Made by a program: the position numbers and the translations under genes | NCBI GenBank assembly: GCA_011389735.1 | Contig: JAABTS010000041.1 | Location: forward strand, 1 to 38,434 | DNA length: 38,434 nucleotides | Source: Desulfobacteraceae bacterium | Lineage (GTDB): Bacteria > Desulfobacterota > Desulfobacteria > Desulfobacterales > JAABTS01 | Direction of reading: 5' to 3' | Notes under the pieces: model-generated | Seen by the model: the letters and a program-made list of their open reading frames with translations, nothing else | Database searches by the model: none | Told to the model about the DNA's origin: nothing | Shown: piece after piece, positions 32,376-38,434 of the stretch | Layout of the letters: every line of letters begins with the position of its first letter | How positions within the stretch are numbered: position 1 is the stretch's first letter

Positions 32376-35231
32376 ATGACACCCATCGGGATATTGCAGG
32401 AAAAATTCGGTTATGACCGGTTTCGGGAATATCAGGAAGAAATTATACAGAGGTTGCTGTCCGGCGGCGATGCGTTTGTGTTGATGCCCACCGGGGGCGG
32501 GAAATCGATTTGTTATCAAATTCCGTCGATGTTGAGGCCGGGTGTGGGCCTGGTGGTTTCTCCGTTGATCGCGTTGATGCAGGATCAGGTGGACGCCTTG
32601 AATCAGGCGGGGGTACGGGCTGCGTTCATCAATTCGAGCCTTAGCCGGGAACAGGCGTGGAATGCCGGCGAACGGATGATCAGAGGCGATGTCGATTTAA
32701 TGTATGTCGCTCCTGAACGTTTGTTGACCACGAGTTTCCAGCGTTTGCTGCATCAGGCCGATATCGCGCTGTTCGCTATCGATGAAGCCCATTGCGTATC
32801 CCAGTGGGGGCACGATTTCCGGCCGGAATATCTTCAGCTTACGTTCGTGTTCGACCAGTTTCCGAATGTCCCCAAAGTCGCGTTGACCGCCACAGCCGAT
32901 GATATCACCCGCCGGGAAATTATCAGCAAGCTCAAACTTTCCGGAGCGGAATCCTATATTGCGAGCTTTAACCGGCCCAATATCCGCTATCTGGTGGATT
33001 TGAAACGCAATCCCAAAAAGCAGATAATGGATTTTTTAAAACTCCATCCCGGCGAATCCGGCATCATGTACTGTCAAACCCGAAAAAAAACCGATGACAC
33101 CGCTCGATGGCTGGCTGATTCCGGATACGCCGCGCTTCCTTATCACGCGGGCCTGGATGCGGAAACGCGCCTGCGCCATCAGCAGCGGTTTTTACGCGAG
33201 GACGGAATTATTATCGTGGCCACGATCGCATTCGGCATGGGGATCGACAAGCCGGATGTCCGGTTTGTGGCTCATCTGGACATGCCTAAAAGCATGGAAG
33301 CCTATTATCAGGAAACCGGGCGCGCCGGCCGGGACGGCCTGCCCGCGGACGCCTGGATGATCTACAGCCTCGGCGATATTGTCCGGCTGAGGCATTTAAT
33401 CGACCAGACCGGCGGAAATCCCGAAATAAAACAGGCCGCTCAACGCAAGATCGAATCGATGCTCGGATACTGCGAAACAGCGATTTGCCGGCGCAAAATT
33501 CTCCTTCGCTATTTTGGGGAGGAATTGACCGGCCCGTGCGGCGGTTGCGACACCTGCGAAGGCGAAGTCGACACCTGGGACGGGTCGGTCGCGGCTCAAA
33601 AAGCCCTTTCCTGCGTGTATCGCACCGGGCAGATGTTCGGCGCCGATTATCTCGCCGACGTTCTGACCGGGGCGCAAACCGAACGTATCCGACAATTCAA
33701 CCATGACCGGATATCAACGTTCGGAGTCGGCGCGGAATTGTCAAAAACGGAATGGAAATCCGTATATCGCCAGTTGCTGGCCGCCGGTTTTCTTCAGGTC
33801 GATATGAACAACAAAGGCGGTTTCCGTCTGGCTCCGGAAAGCAGGCCGGTGCTAAAGGGCGAACAAGGGGTCATGCTGCGCCGTGATACGGCGTCAAGCG
33901 TTAAAAAGACGCCGGCGAATAAGGCTCTGTATCTCGACGATTACCGGCGTGGCTTGTGGGAAGAATTACGCGCCTGGCGAGCCGCTGTCGCCGAAGAAAT
34001 GAACACGCCCGCTTTCGTGGTGTTTCATGACCGCACACTGTATGAGATCGTCCGGAAAACGCCCCGGTCGGCCGGTGAACTTGGACGCATATCCGGAATC
34101 GGGGAAACGAAGCTGGAACGTTTCGGAGAGCGCCTGGTCCGCCTGATCCGTACACATATTGAAACCCACGGCGAACCGCCGCCCCCGCCCCCCGAGCCGC
34201 CGGGTATCGAAATCGATGCGCCCCGGCGGGACGAATGCGGCCCGACAGTGCTTGAAACCCTGTCCCTGCTCAAATCCGGTAAAAGCCCCGAAACTATCGC
34301 CGCCTTTCGAGAATTGAAGATCAGCACGATTTATGAGCACTGCGCCAGAGCCATCGCCTCCGGAATATTGGATCTGAGCGTCGTGGTGGATCTGCCGGAC
34401 GCTGAAATCCGGGAAATTGAAAGGGCTTTTGAAGCCATGCCGGATGCAAAACCCCTGAAACCGGTGTATGAACAATTTGATGGAAGATACGATTACGAGA
34501 CATTAAAGTGTATTCGCGCCGGATTAGTGAATCAAACCTCGAAAAAAGCCTCTGAATTCAAAGTCAGGCGCATTGTTTGCCTGGCGGCGTCCAGAAAATT
34601 CGCCGGTTACTGCGTGGCCGGCAAGGAACTGGAGGGCGGCGGAATCGGCGGATGGATCAGGCCCGTGAGCGACGCCGACACCGGAGAACTCAATTATCAG
34701 GATATCCGATATAAAGGCGGAGATGTTCCGGCGCTGCTAGATATCGTCGAAATCAGAACGGGCGGTCTGAAACCGCACGGATATCAGAAAGAGAATTCCA
34801 GAGTGCAAGCCGGATCCGAATGGATCAAGCGGGGAGTATACCGGATAGAGGATGTCGATCGCTTATGTGACGGCCCCAATGATCTATGGGGAACGGGATA
34901 TCACGGCCAATACGGATTGAATGACCGGCTTCCCGCGGATGAAGCCGGATCGATTCAGTCGTCGCTGTTGTTCACCGCCGTGCAAGCTCCCGTCGTCCAT
35001 GTGGCCGTCGAATCGAACAACCGGAAAAAAATCCGCCTGTCGTTCTCCTATAAGGGCGAAAACTACCGGATGATCGTTACCGATCCAATGATCGAACGAG
35101 CTTATCTGAAACGAGAGCCCGGAAAGTATCCTCTTGATTGTGAAAACCTGTTTGTCTGCCTGAGCCTCGGGGAGATTTACCAGGGAAACTGCTATAAACT
35201 GGTCGCCGGAATTCCTGGAATCGATATATGA
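32376..35231 (+). CDS. RecQ-family DNA helicase with long C-terminal extension
   Basis: A 951-residue superfamily 2 helicase. The RecQ core has the Walker A PTGGGKS (38-44), DEAH (136-139) with [21 protein letters not shown] and [10 protein letters not shown]. The zinc site is complete (C371, C388, C391, C394, spaced 16-2-2 as in E. coli RecQ). A winged-helix region follows, then an HRDC-like domain at about 530-610 ([20 protein letters not shown]), a Pro-rich linker ([10 protein letters not shown]) and a HTH-like segment. Residues about 729-950 are a further domain ([39 protein letters not shown]) resembling, from memory, a dual OB-fold. Two DUF488 genes are coupled downstream, so a shared DNA-processing or defence role is likely. 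The ribosome-binding site is weak. Confidence 0.9.
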   Translation: MTPIGILQEKFGYDRFREYQEEIIQRLLSGGDAFVLMPTGGGKSICYQIPSMLRPGVGLVVSPLIALMQDQVDALNQAGVRAAFINSSLSREQAWNAGERMIRGDVDLMYVAPERLLTTSFQRLLHQADIALFAIDEAHCVSQWGHDFRPEYLQLTFVFDQFPNVPKVALTATADDITRREIISKLKLSGAESYIASFNRPNIRYLVDLKRNPKKQIMDFLKLHPGESGIMYCQTRKKTDDTARWLADSGYAALPYHAGLDAETRLRHQQRFLREDGIIIVATIAFGMGIDKPDVRFVAHLDMPKSMEAYYQETGRAGRDGLPADAWMIYSLGDIVRLRHLIDQTGGNPEIKQAAQRKIESMLGYCETAICRRKILLRYFGEELTGPCGGCDTCEGEVDTWDGSVAAQKALSCVYRTGQMFGADYLADVLTGAQTERIRQFNHDRISTFGVGAELSKTEWKSVYRQLLAAGFLQVDMNNKGGFRLAPESRPVLKGEQGVMLRRDTASSVKKTPANKALYLDDYRRGLWEELRAWRAAVAEEMNTPAFVVFHDRTLYEIVRKTPRSAGELGRISGIGETKLERFGERLVRLIRTHIETHGEPPPPPPEPPGIEIDAPRRDECGPTVLETLSLLKSGKSPETIAAFRELKISTIYEHCARAIASGILDLSVVVDLPDAEIREIERAFEAMPDAKPLKPVYEQFDGRYDYETLKCIRAGLVNQTSKKASEFKVRRIVCLAASRKFAGYCVAGKELEGGGIGGWIRPVSDADTGELNYQDIRYKGGDVPALLDIVEIRTGGLKPHGYQKENSRVQAGSEWIKRGVYRIEDVDRLCDGPNDLWGTGYHGQYGLNDRLPADEAGSIQSSLLFTAVQAPVVHVAVESNNRKKIRLSFSYKGENYRMIVTDPMIERAYLKREPGKYPLDCENLFVCLSLGEIYQGNCYKLVAGIPGIDI

Positions 35232-35806
35232 ATGATTTATTGACCATCGGCCATTCCACCCATTCAACGGAGAAGCTTATCGCAATGCTCCAGACACATG
35301 AGGTCAGAGCGGTCGCGGATGTCCGGTCAAGTCCGTACAGCCGGTACAATCCGCAATTCAACAGGGAGTTGCTGAAAAAAGATTTGTTGGACCACCGGAT
35401 AGTCTACGTGTTTCTCGGACGGGAACTGGGGCCCCGGCGAGAGGAACCCTATTGCTATGTGGACGGCAAAGTGCGGTATGATCGGATTGCGGAGACGGAT
35501 CTGTTCAAACAGGGCCTGGAACGTTTGAAAACCGGGCTTGAATCCTACCGGATCGCGCTGCTGTGTTCCGAAAAAGATCCCATAGTCTGTCATCGAATGA
35601 TACTGATCTGCCGCCATCTGCGGAAGGAATCTTTTTCCGTCGCGCATATTCTCGAAGACGGAGAACCGGAGCCCCTGCTCAACGCGGAAGAACGGCTCCT
35701 GGCGGCCCTGAAAATTCCGAAGCAAGATCTGTTCAATGATTTTGACGCCCAGGTGCAGCGGGCGTATGACATCCAAAGCGAAAAAATCGCCCACACCATC
35801 AAATGA
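35228..35806 (+). CDS. DUF488 family protein, first copy
   Basis: A 192-residue soluble protein. It has the DUF488 pattern: [17 protein letters not shown] at the N-terminus, [15 protein letters not shown], and the late conserved [13 protein letters not shown] (C113, C121, H122, R123). The CSE..P..CHR motif looks like a metal or nucleotide pocket; biochemistry is not established to my knowledge. It begins with ATGA overlapping the recQ stop, and its own stop overlaps the next gene in the same way, so the three are one translationally coupled operon. Its role is probably tied to RecQ or nucleic acid. Confidence 0.87.
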   Translation: MNDLLTIGHSTHSTEKLIAMLQTHEVRAVADVRSSPYSRYNPQFNRELLKKDLLDHRIVYVFLGRELGPRREEPYCYVDGKVRYDRIAETDLFKQGLERLKTGLESYRIALLCSEKDPIVCHRMILICRHLRKESFSVAHILEDGEPEPLLNAEERLLAALKIPKQDLFNDFDAQVQRAYDIQSEKIAHTIK

Positions 35807-36252
35807 AGGAAACACCGTCGATGAAATTATATACGATCGGATTCACTAAAAAACCGGCGCGCCGCTTTTTCGAATTGCTCTCCGGCGCCGGCGTTAAACG
35901 AGTCGTGGATGTGCGCCTGAACAATTCGTCTCAACTGGCCGGTTTCGCCAAACGGGACGACCTGAGCTATTTTCTGGAGGCGGTCGCCGGAATCGGCTAT
36001 ATCCATTTGCCGGAACTCGCCCCCACTCCGGACATCATCAACGAATACAAAAAAAACAAAGGGTCATGGGAAGCATATGAAAAAAAATACCTGGCGTTGA
36101 TCAAAAGCCTTGATATTATTGAACTCACCGAAAAATTTCGATCCGGCGATTGTCTGCTGTGCAGCGAGGAAACGGCCGACCGATGCCATCGCCGGTTGTT
36201 GGGCGACTATTTGCAGCAAAAAATCAAAGGGCTGGAATTGTATCATTTGTAA
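35803..36252 (+). CDS. DUF488 family protein, second copy
   Basis: A 149-residue protein, shorter than the first copy and clearly diverged. It has LYTIGFTKKPARRFFELL, DVRLNNSSQLAGFAKRDDL, and LLCSEETADRCHR (C120, C128, H129, R130). The proline present in the first copy's CSExxPxxCHR is absent here, but both cysteines, the His and the Arg are kept. ATGA overlaps the stop of the first DUF488 gene. A start at 35821 would remove six residues. Two different DUF488 proteins side by side suggests a heterodimer. Confidence 0.87.
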   Translation: MKETPSMKLYTIGFTKKPARRFFELLSGAGVKRVVDVRLNNSSQLAGFAKRDDLSYFLEAVAGIGYIHLPELAPTPDIINEYKKNKGSWEAYEKKYLALIKSLDIIELTEKFRSGDCLLCSEETADRCHRRLLGDYLQQKIKGLELYHL

Positions 36253-36294
36253 ATGAAAGCATTCCACTCAAACAAGAAAGGAAGGTTCAAATTT

Positions 36295-37077
36295 ATGGAA
36301 ATTGGAAAACAGGTGATTGACATCGCAATGGAAAACGGAGCGGATATGGCGGGAATCGCAAACATGGAGGCGCTGAGAGCGTCTCCTTCGCACGTCGTAT
36401 ACCCGCAAATGGAAGATTATAAAGGCGTCGGAACCGTCAAGGAAGGCGACATTCTTCCGAAGTCCCAATTTTTCAACTGGCCGGAATCGGTAAAATCAGT
36501 ACTCGTGATCGGTCTTTCACATCCAAAGGACAGACCCGAGCTGGACTGGTGGGATGGGCGCGGGACGCCCGGCAACCGGATGCTGATCGATATCATGAAG
36601 AAAAACAGGGAGAGAATCGAAAACGATCTGAAACTGGTTACGCATCCCCTTCATTACTATGTCGAAAAGGGCGGCGTTTTTCTTAAAGATGCGGCGGTGC
36701 TGGCCGGATTCGGGTGTATCGGGAAAAACAATATGCTGGTGACGCCGGATTACGGCCCCAGAATCCGCCTCAGAGCCCTGTTTATAGACGACGAGATCCC
36801 CCCGGACGGGCCATCCGGATTTGATCCCTGTGAGGATTGTAAAGTCTATTGCCGGAAAGTCTGCCCGGAAAAGGCCATGTCCGCGAAAGCGCCGGTGTTT
36901 GAAACCATCGGCGCCCCGGTGGAAATTCCCGCCAGAGATGGTTTCTATGCAAGAAATATGTGCAATGATAGAATGGAAAAAGATATCGCCGAAAGCAAAG
37001 CAGGCGGTTCCGAAACTCAGGGCCCGGTAAAGTATTGCCGGAAGTGCGAATTCGTTTGTCCCGCGGGCAAAGGTTAA
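36295..37077 (+). CDS. QueG-like iron-sulfur protein
   Basis: A 260-residue cytoplasmic protein related to epoxyqueuosine reductase-type and reductive dehalogenase-type cobalamin/iron-sulfur proteins. The middle (AAVLAGFGCIGKNNMLVTPDYGPRIRLRALF) is the characteristic QueG-like segment. Two cysteine groups follow: DPCEDCKVYCRKVCPEKAM and YCRKCEFVCPAG at the C-terminus. The second is short, so the second cluster may be incomplete. Whether it makes queuosine is doubtful: QueG is longer and this group is diverse. AGGAAGG precedes ATG 36295. It is 42 bases after the DUF488 pair, so a shared transcript is possible. The stop is followed directly by a repeat-B remnant. Confidence 0.82.
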   Translation: MEIGKQVIDIAMENGADMAGIANMEALRASPSHVVYPQMEDYKGVGTVKEGDILPKSQFFNWPESVKSVLVIGLSHPKDRPELDWWDGRGTPGNRMLIDIMKKNRERIENDLKLVTHPLHYYVEKGGVFLKDAAVLAGFGCIGKNNMLVTPDYGPRIRLRALFIDDEIPPDGPSGFDPCEDCKVYCRKVCPEKAMSAKAPVFETIGAPVEIPARDGFYARNMCNDRMEKDIAESKAGGSETQGPVKYCRKCEFVCPAGKG

Positions 37078-37085
37078 TGTATCGG

Positions 37086-37170
37086 GGAGCGGGCGTTCGC
37101 TTGCTCTCCTCTCGTGGCCAACGGGTATTAAAAATCCCCTTGGAGCATGAGGAGGTTTTCGTTCAGCCAC
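37086..37170 (+). repeat. dispersed repeat family B, copy 6 (left-truncated)
   Basis: Keeps the right two-thirds of the element: CTCTCGTGGCCAACGG, the damaged second hairpin (GGGTATTAAAAATCCCC), GAGGAGGTTTTCGTTCAGCCAC. The left end is missing and the first hairpin is replaced by GAGCGGGCGTTCGCTTGCTC. It ends four bases before the stop codon of the minus-strand gene at 37174. Confidence 0.75.
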
Positions 37171-37173
37171 AAA

Positions 37174-37899
37174 TCAGCGTTTTCGCTTTTTTTTATTTTT
37201 TTTTCGAGATGCTTTGCTCATTTTCCGTTTCTTCTTCTTTTTCGGATCCGCTGATCCCGCGTTTTCCGGCCGGAATTCGATCGTTTTACCGCCTAAAAAC
37301 CGTTCGGCAAGGCTGCCTCCCGGGCCTCCTTCCGGTTGCGGGTCAATATCGCCGCCATCGTTCAAAAGGCCGGAATTATATAATTCCACAAACCGGTCCA
37401 TCTCTTCCTGGTCGCTCATATCGAATCCCGCCGCCTGGCCCATTGTAAAAAATGATTTGGCGAGCCCGAAATTCGAGGGATCGTTCATTTTCTTTTTGAA
37501 CTCGGGTTCAATTTTCGGTAACAATTTTAAAATATGGTCAGCGGCCGGCAGCTTGAATTCACGCTTGAGAAACCTCCAGAAGGCCATCAGTTCAGGAATC
37601 GCTTCATCGGCGTCTTCAGGGCTTTCAAGCGATATTTTTCTGGGGAATAGCCGGATCAGCATTTCGGCGACATCGTCCGCATCCATTTGAGTCAGAGTCA
37701 CGCCATTATAATTGTAACCAAGATCAATCAACTGATATGTCCAGAACCCAATTTCAGGATACTTTTCAATTGTTTCCAGGCCTTCCGGAGAATCCACGAA
37801 TAAATCGATCAGTTCTTCAGCATAGTCTTCAAGATCATACTCATAGTCTAAATCATCATCCGGATCAAGATGATCCATCTGGTAAATATCAAATGTCAT
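37174..37899 (-). CDS. acidic protein with lysine/arginine-rich C-terminal tail, unknown function
   Basis: A 241-residue protein. The N-terminus is strongly acidic (DPDDDLDYEYDLEDYAEEL), the middle (about 35-175) is a helical, predominantly hydrophobic-patterned region (EIGFWTYQLIDLGYNYNG, LIRLFPRKISLES, MAFWRFLKREFKLP), and the last ~35 residues are basic (KKKKKRKMSKASRKKNKKK). I do not recognise the family. The tail could contact nucleic acid. GAGGTG precedes the start at suitable spacing. Repeat-B sequences flank it on both sides (37086-37170 and 37922-37937). Confidence 0.75.
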   Translation of the reverse strand: MTFDIYQMDHLDPDDDLDYEYDLEDYAEELIDLFVDSPEGLETIEKYPEIGFWTYQLIDLGYNYNGVTLTQMDADDVAEMLIRLFPRKISLESPEDADEAIPELMAFWRFLKREFKLPAADHILKLLPKIEPEFKKKMNDPSNFGLAKSFFTMGQAAGFDMSDQEEMDRFVELYNSGLLNDGGDIDPQPEGGPGGSLAERFLGGKTIEFRPENAGSADPKKKKKRKMSKASRKKNKKKRKR

Positions 37900-38291
37900 T
37901 TTTCACCTCAATCTGTTTAATTCGCGGCTGAACGAAAATTCGGCATTTAAGAAAAAACGCCGCCTTTTTTCAACTTTCGATTCAGGCTATAGCTGATACG
38001 GCGTTTTGTCAATATTTTATCGATTATGAAGCAGGGGAGCGCATCTGTTTTTGCAATGCGTCCGCCCTTTTGTCGATGATTTTAAACCGGAGGGCCGGTC
38101 GCGCGAACAAAAGAAACCATAACCGGTCCGGTTTTTCAATATTCATCCGGTCTTTTGTGAATCCCTTTTGTGTGTTTGAACAACCGGATTCAGGCGCGGC
38201 GGAATCGAGAAGCTGTTCTTTCCCTTGCCCAACCGCCGGTTGAAATGTTATACCCTGACGGAAAAAACAACCGCAAAAGGGAGATCCGTTT
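37900..38291. other. 392-base intergenic region
   Basis: A fragment of a family-B end, GCGGCTGAACGAAAAT, lies at 37923-37938. No other repeat was recognised. A small palindrome AACCGGTCCGGTT lies at about 38119-38131. Two overlapping minus-strand readings in 38024-38429 lack ribosome-binding sites and protein-like composition. AGGGAG near 38279 belongs to the following gene. Confidence 0.4.
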
Positions 38292-38434
38292 ATGGACGCA
38301 TTCGCGCCGGCGTATTTCGCCAACCTCGCTGCTGCTTTGACTCAAAACGCCCTGTCCGCCGCCGCCCGCCGGATTCGCCGGGAAATCAGCGGCGACAAAG
38401 GCGAACAGGCTTTCAACCGGTGTATCCACGCCGG
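38292..38434 (+). CDS. 5' end of a gene cut by the window edge, unknown N-terminal helical domain
   Basis: An open frame from ATG 38292 to the end of the window (47 codons). AGGGAG stands at good spacing. The start is Ala-rich and helical (MDAFAPAYFANLAAAL...NALSAAARRIRREI), then GEQAFNRCIHA. From memory this resembles the N-terminal helical segment of large NTPase/effector proteins (NACHT- or TPR-type) found in Desulfobacterales, but the remaining gene is not visible and the assignment is speculative. Confidence 0.5.
   Translation, partial: MDAFAPAYFANLAAALTQNALSAAARRIRREISGDKGEQAFNRCIHA

Noticed and set aside
38024-38429. Two overlapping minus-strand frames at the window end
   Set aside because: They lack ribosome-binding sites, overlap a plausible plus-strand start with AGGGAG, and have atypical composition.

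Overview
The window reads as a chromosomal segment from an anaerobic, probably sulfate-reducing bacterium of the Desulfobacterota (Desulfobacterales-like). This placement is inferred from gene content: a CooS-type CO dehydrogenase with its ferredoxin and flavoprotein, a fused MetF/MetV-type methylenetetrahydrofolate reductase, two MoeA proteins (one fused to a binding-protein domain), a Desulfobacter-type porin and an AAA-ATPase/PD-(D/E)XK protein of the kind abundant in Desulfonema-like genomes. No rRNA, tRNA, CRISPR array, phage module or transposase was seen.

Layout. 1-647: repeat-rich intergenic DNA. 648-2194: amidohydrolase and, convergent, a YkgJ-type cysteine-cluster protein. 2468-8287: a three-gene signalling operon (periplasmic binding protein, hybrid histidine kinase, REC-GGDEF diguanylate cyclase). 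8477-10042: MetF/MetV fusion. 10211-11476 (minus): AAA ATPase with DUF4143-like C-terminus. 12004-13191 (minus): porin. About 1 kb of gene-free repeat DNA follows. 14213-17426: moeA and moeA-PBP fusion. 17608-18852: gamma-carbonic anhydrase, a glutaredoxin-like protein and a 57-residue membrane protein. 19285-21090: AAA/PD-(D/E)XK protein. 21328-22161: crotonase-family enzyme. 22412-26948: a tight five-gene envelope cassette (OmpA domain; binding protein-OmpA fusion; von Willebrand A lipoprotein; OpuAC-like binding protein; XpaC-like membrane protein). 27439-31103: CO dehydrogenase, four-cluster ferredoxin, FAD oxidoreductase. 31426-32098: Phd/VapC-type toxin-antitoxin pair. 32376-36252: RecQ helicase with a long C-terminal extension, translationally coupled to two DUF488 proteins. 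36295-37077: QueG-like iron-sulfur protein. 37174-37899 (minus): acidic protein with lysine-rich tail. 38292-end: start of a gene cut by the window edge.

The most interesting candidates for undescribed biology are the 22.4-26.9 kb envelope cassette, which has two solute-binding proteins but no permease or ATPase next to vWA, OmpA and XpaC-type partners, and the RecQ-extension/DUF488/DUF488 operon. In addition, at least three families of short non-coding repeats fill the gaps between genes: family A (two 147-159 bp copies with a variable hexamer tract), family B (six ~85-126 bp copies with two internal hairpins and matching ends) and family C (four or more imperfect inverted repeats ending in a CTATAG-type motif). 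They look like MITE- or REP-type elements with no transposase in the window.

Metabolically the CO dehydrogenase cluster, MetF/MetV and molybdopterin genes fit an organism running C1/acetyl-CoA (Wood-Ljungdahl) chemistry, but the acetyl-CoA synthase genes themselves are not here.
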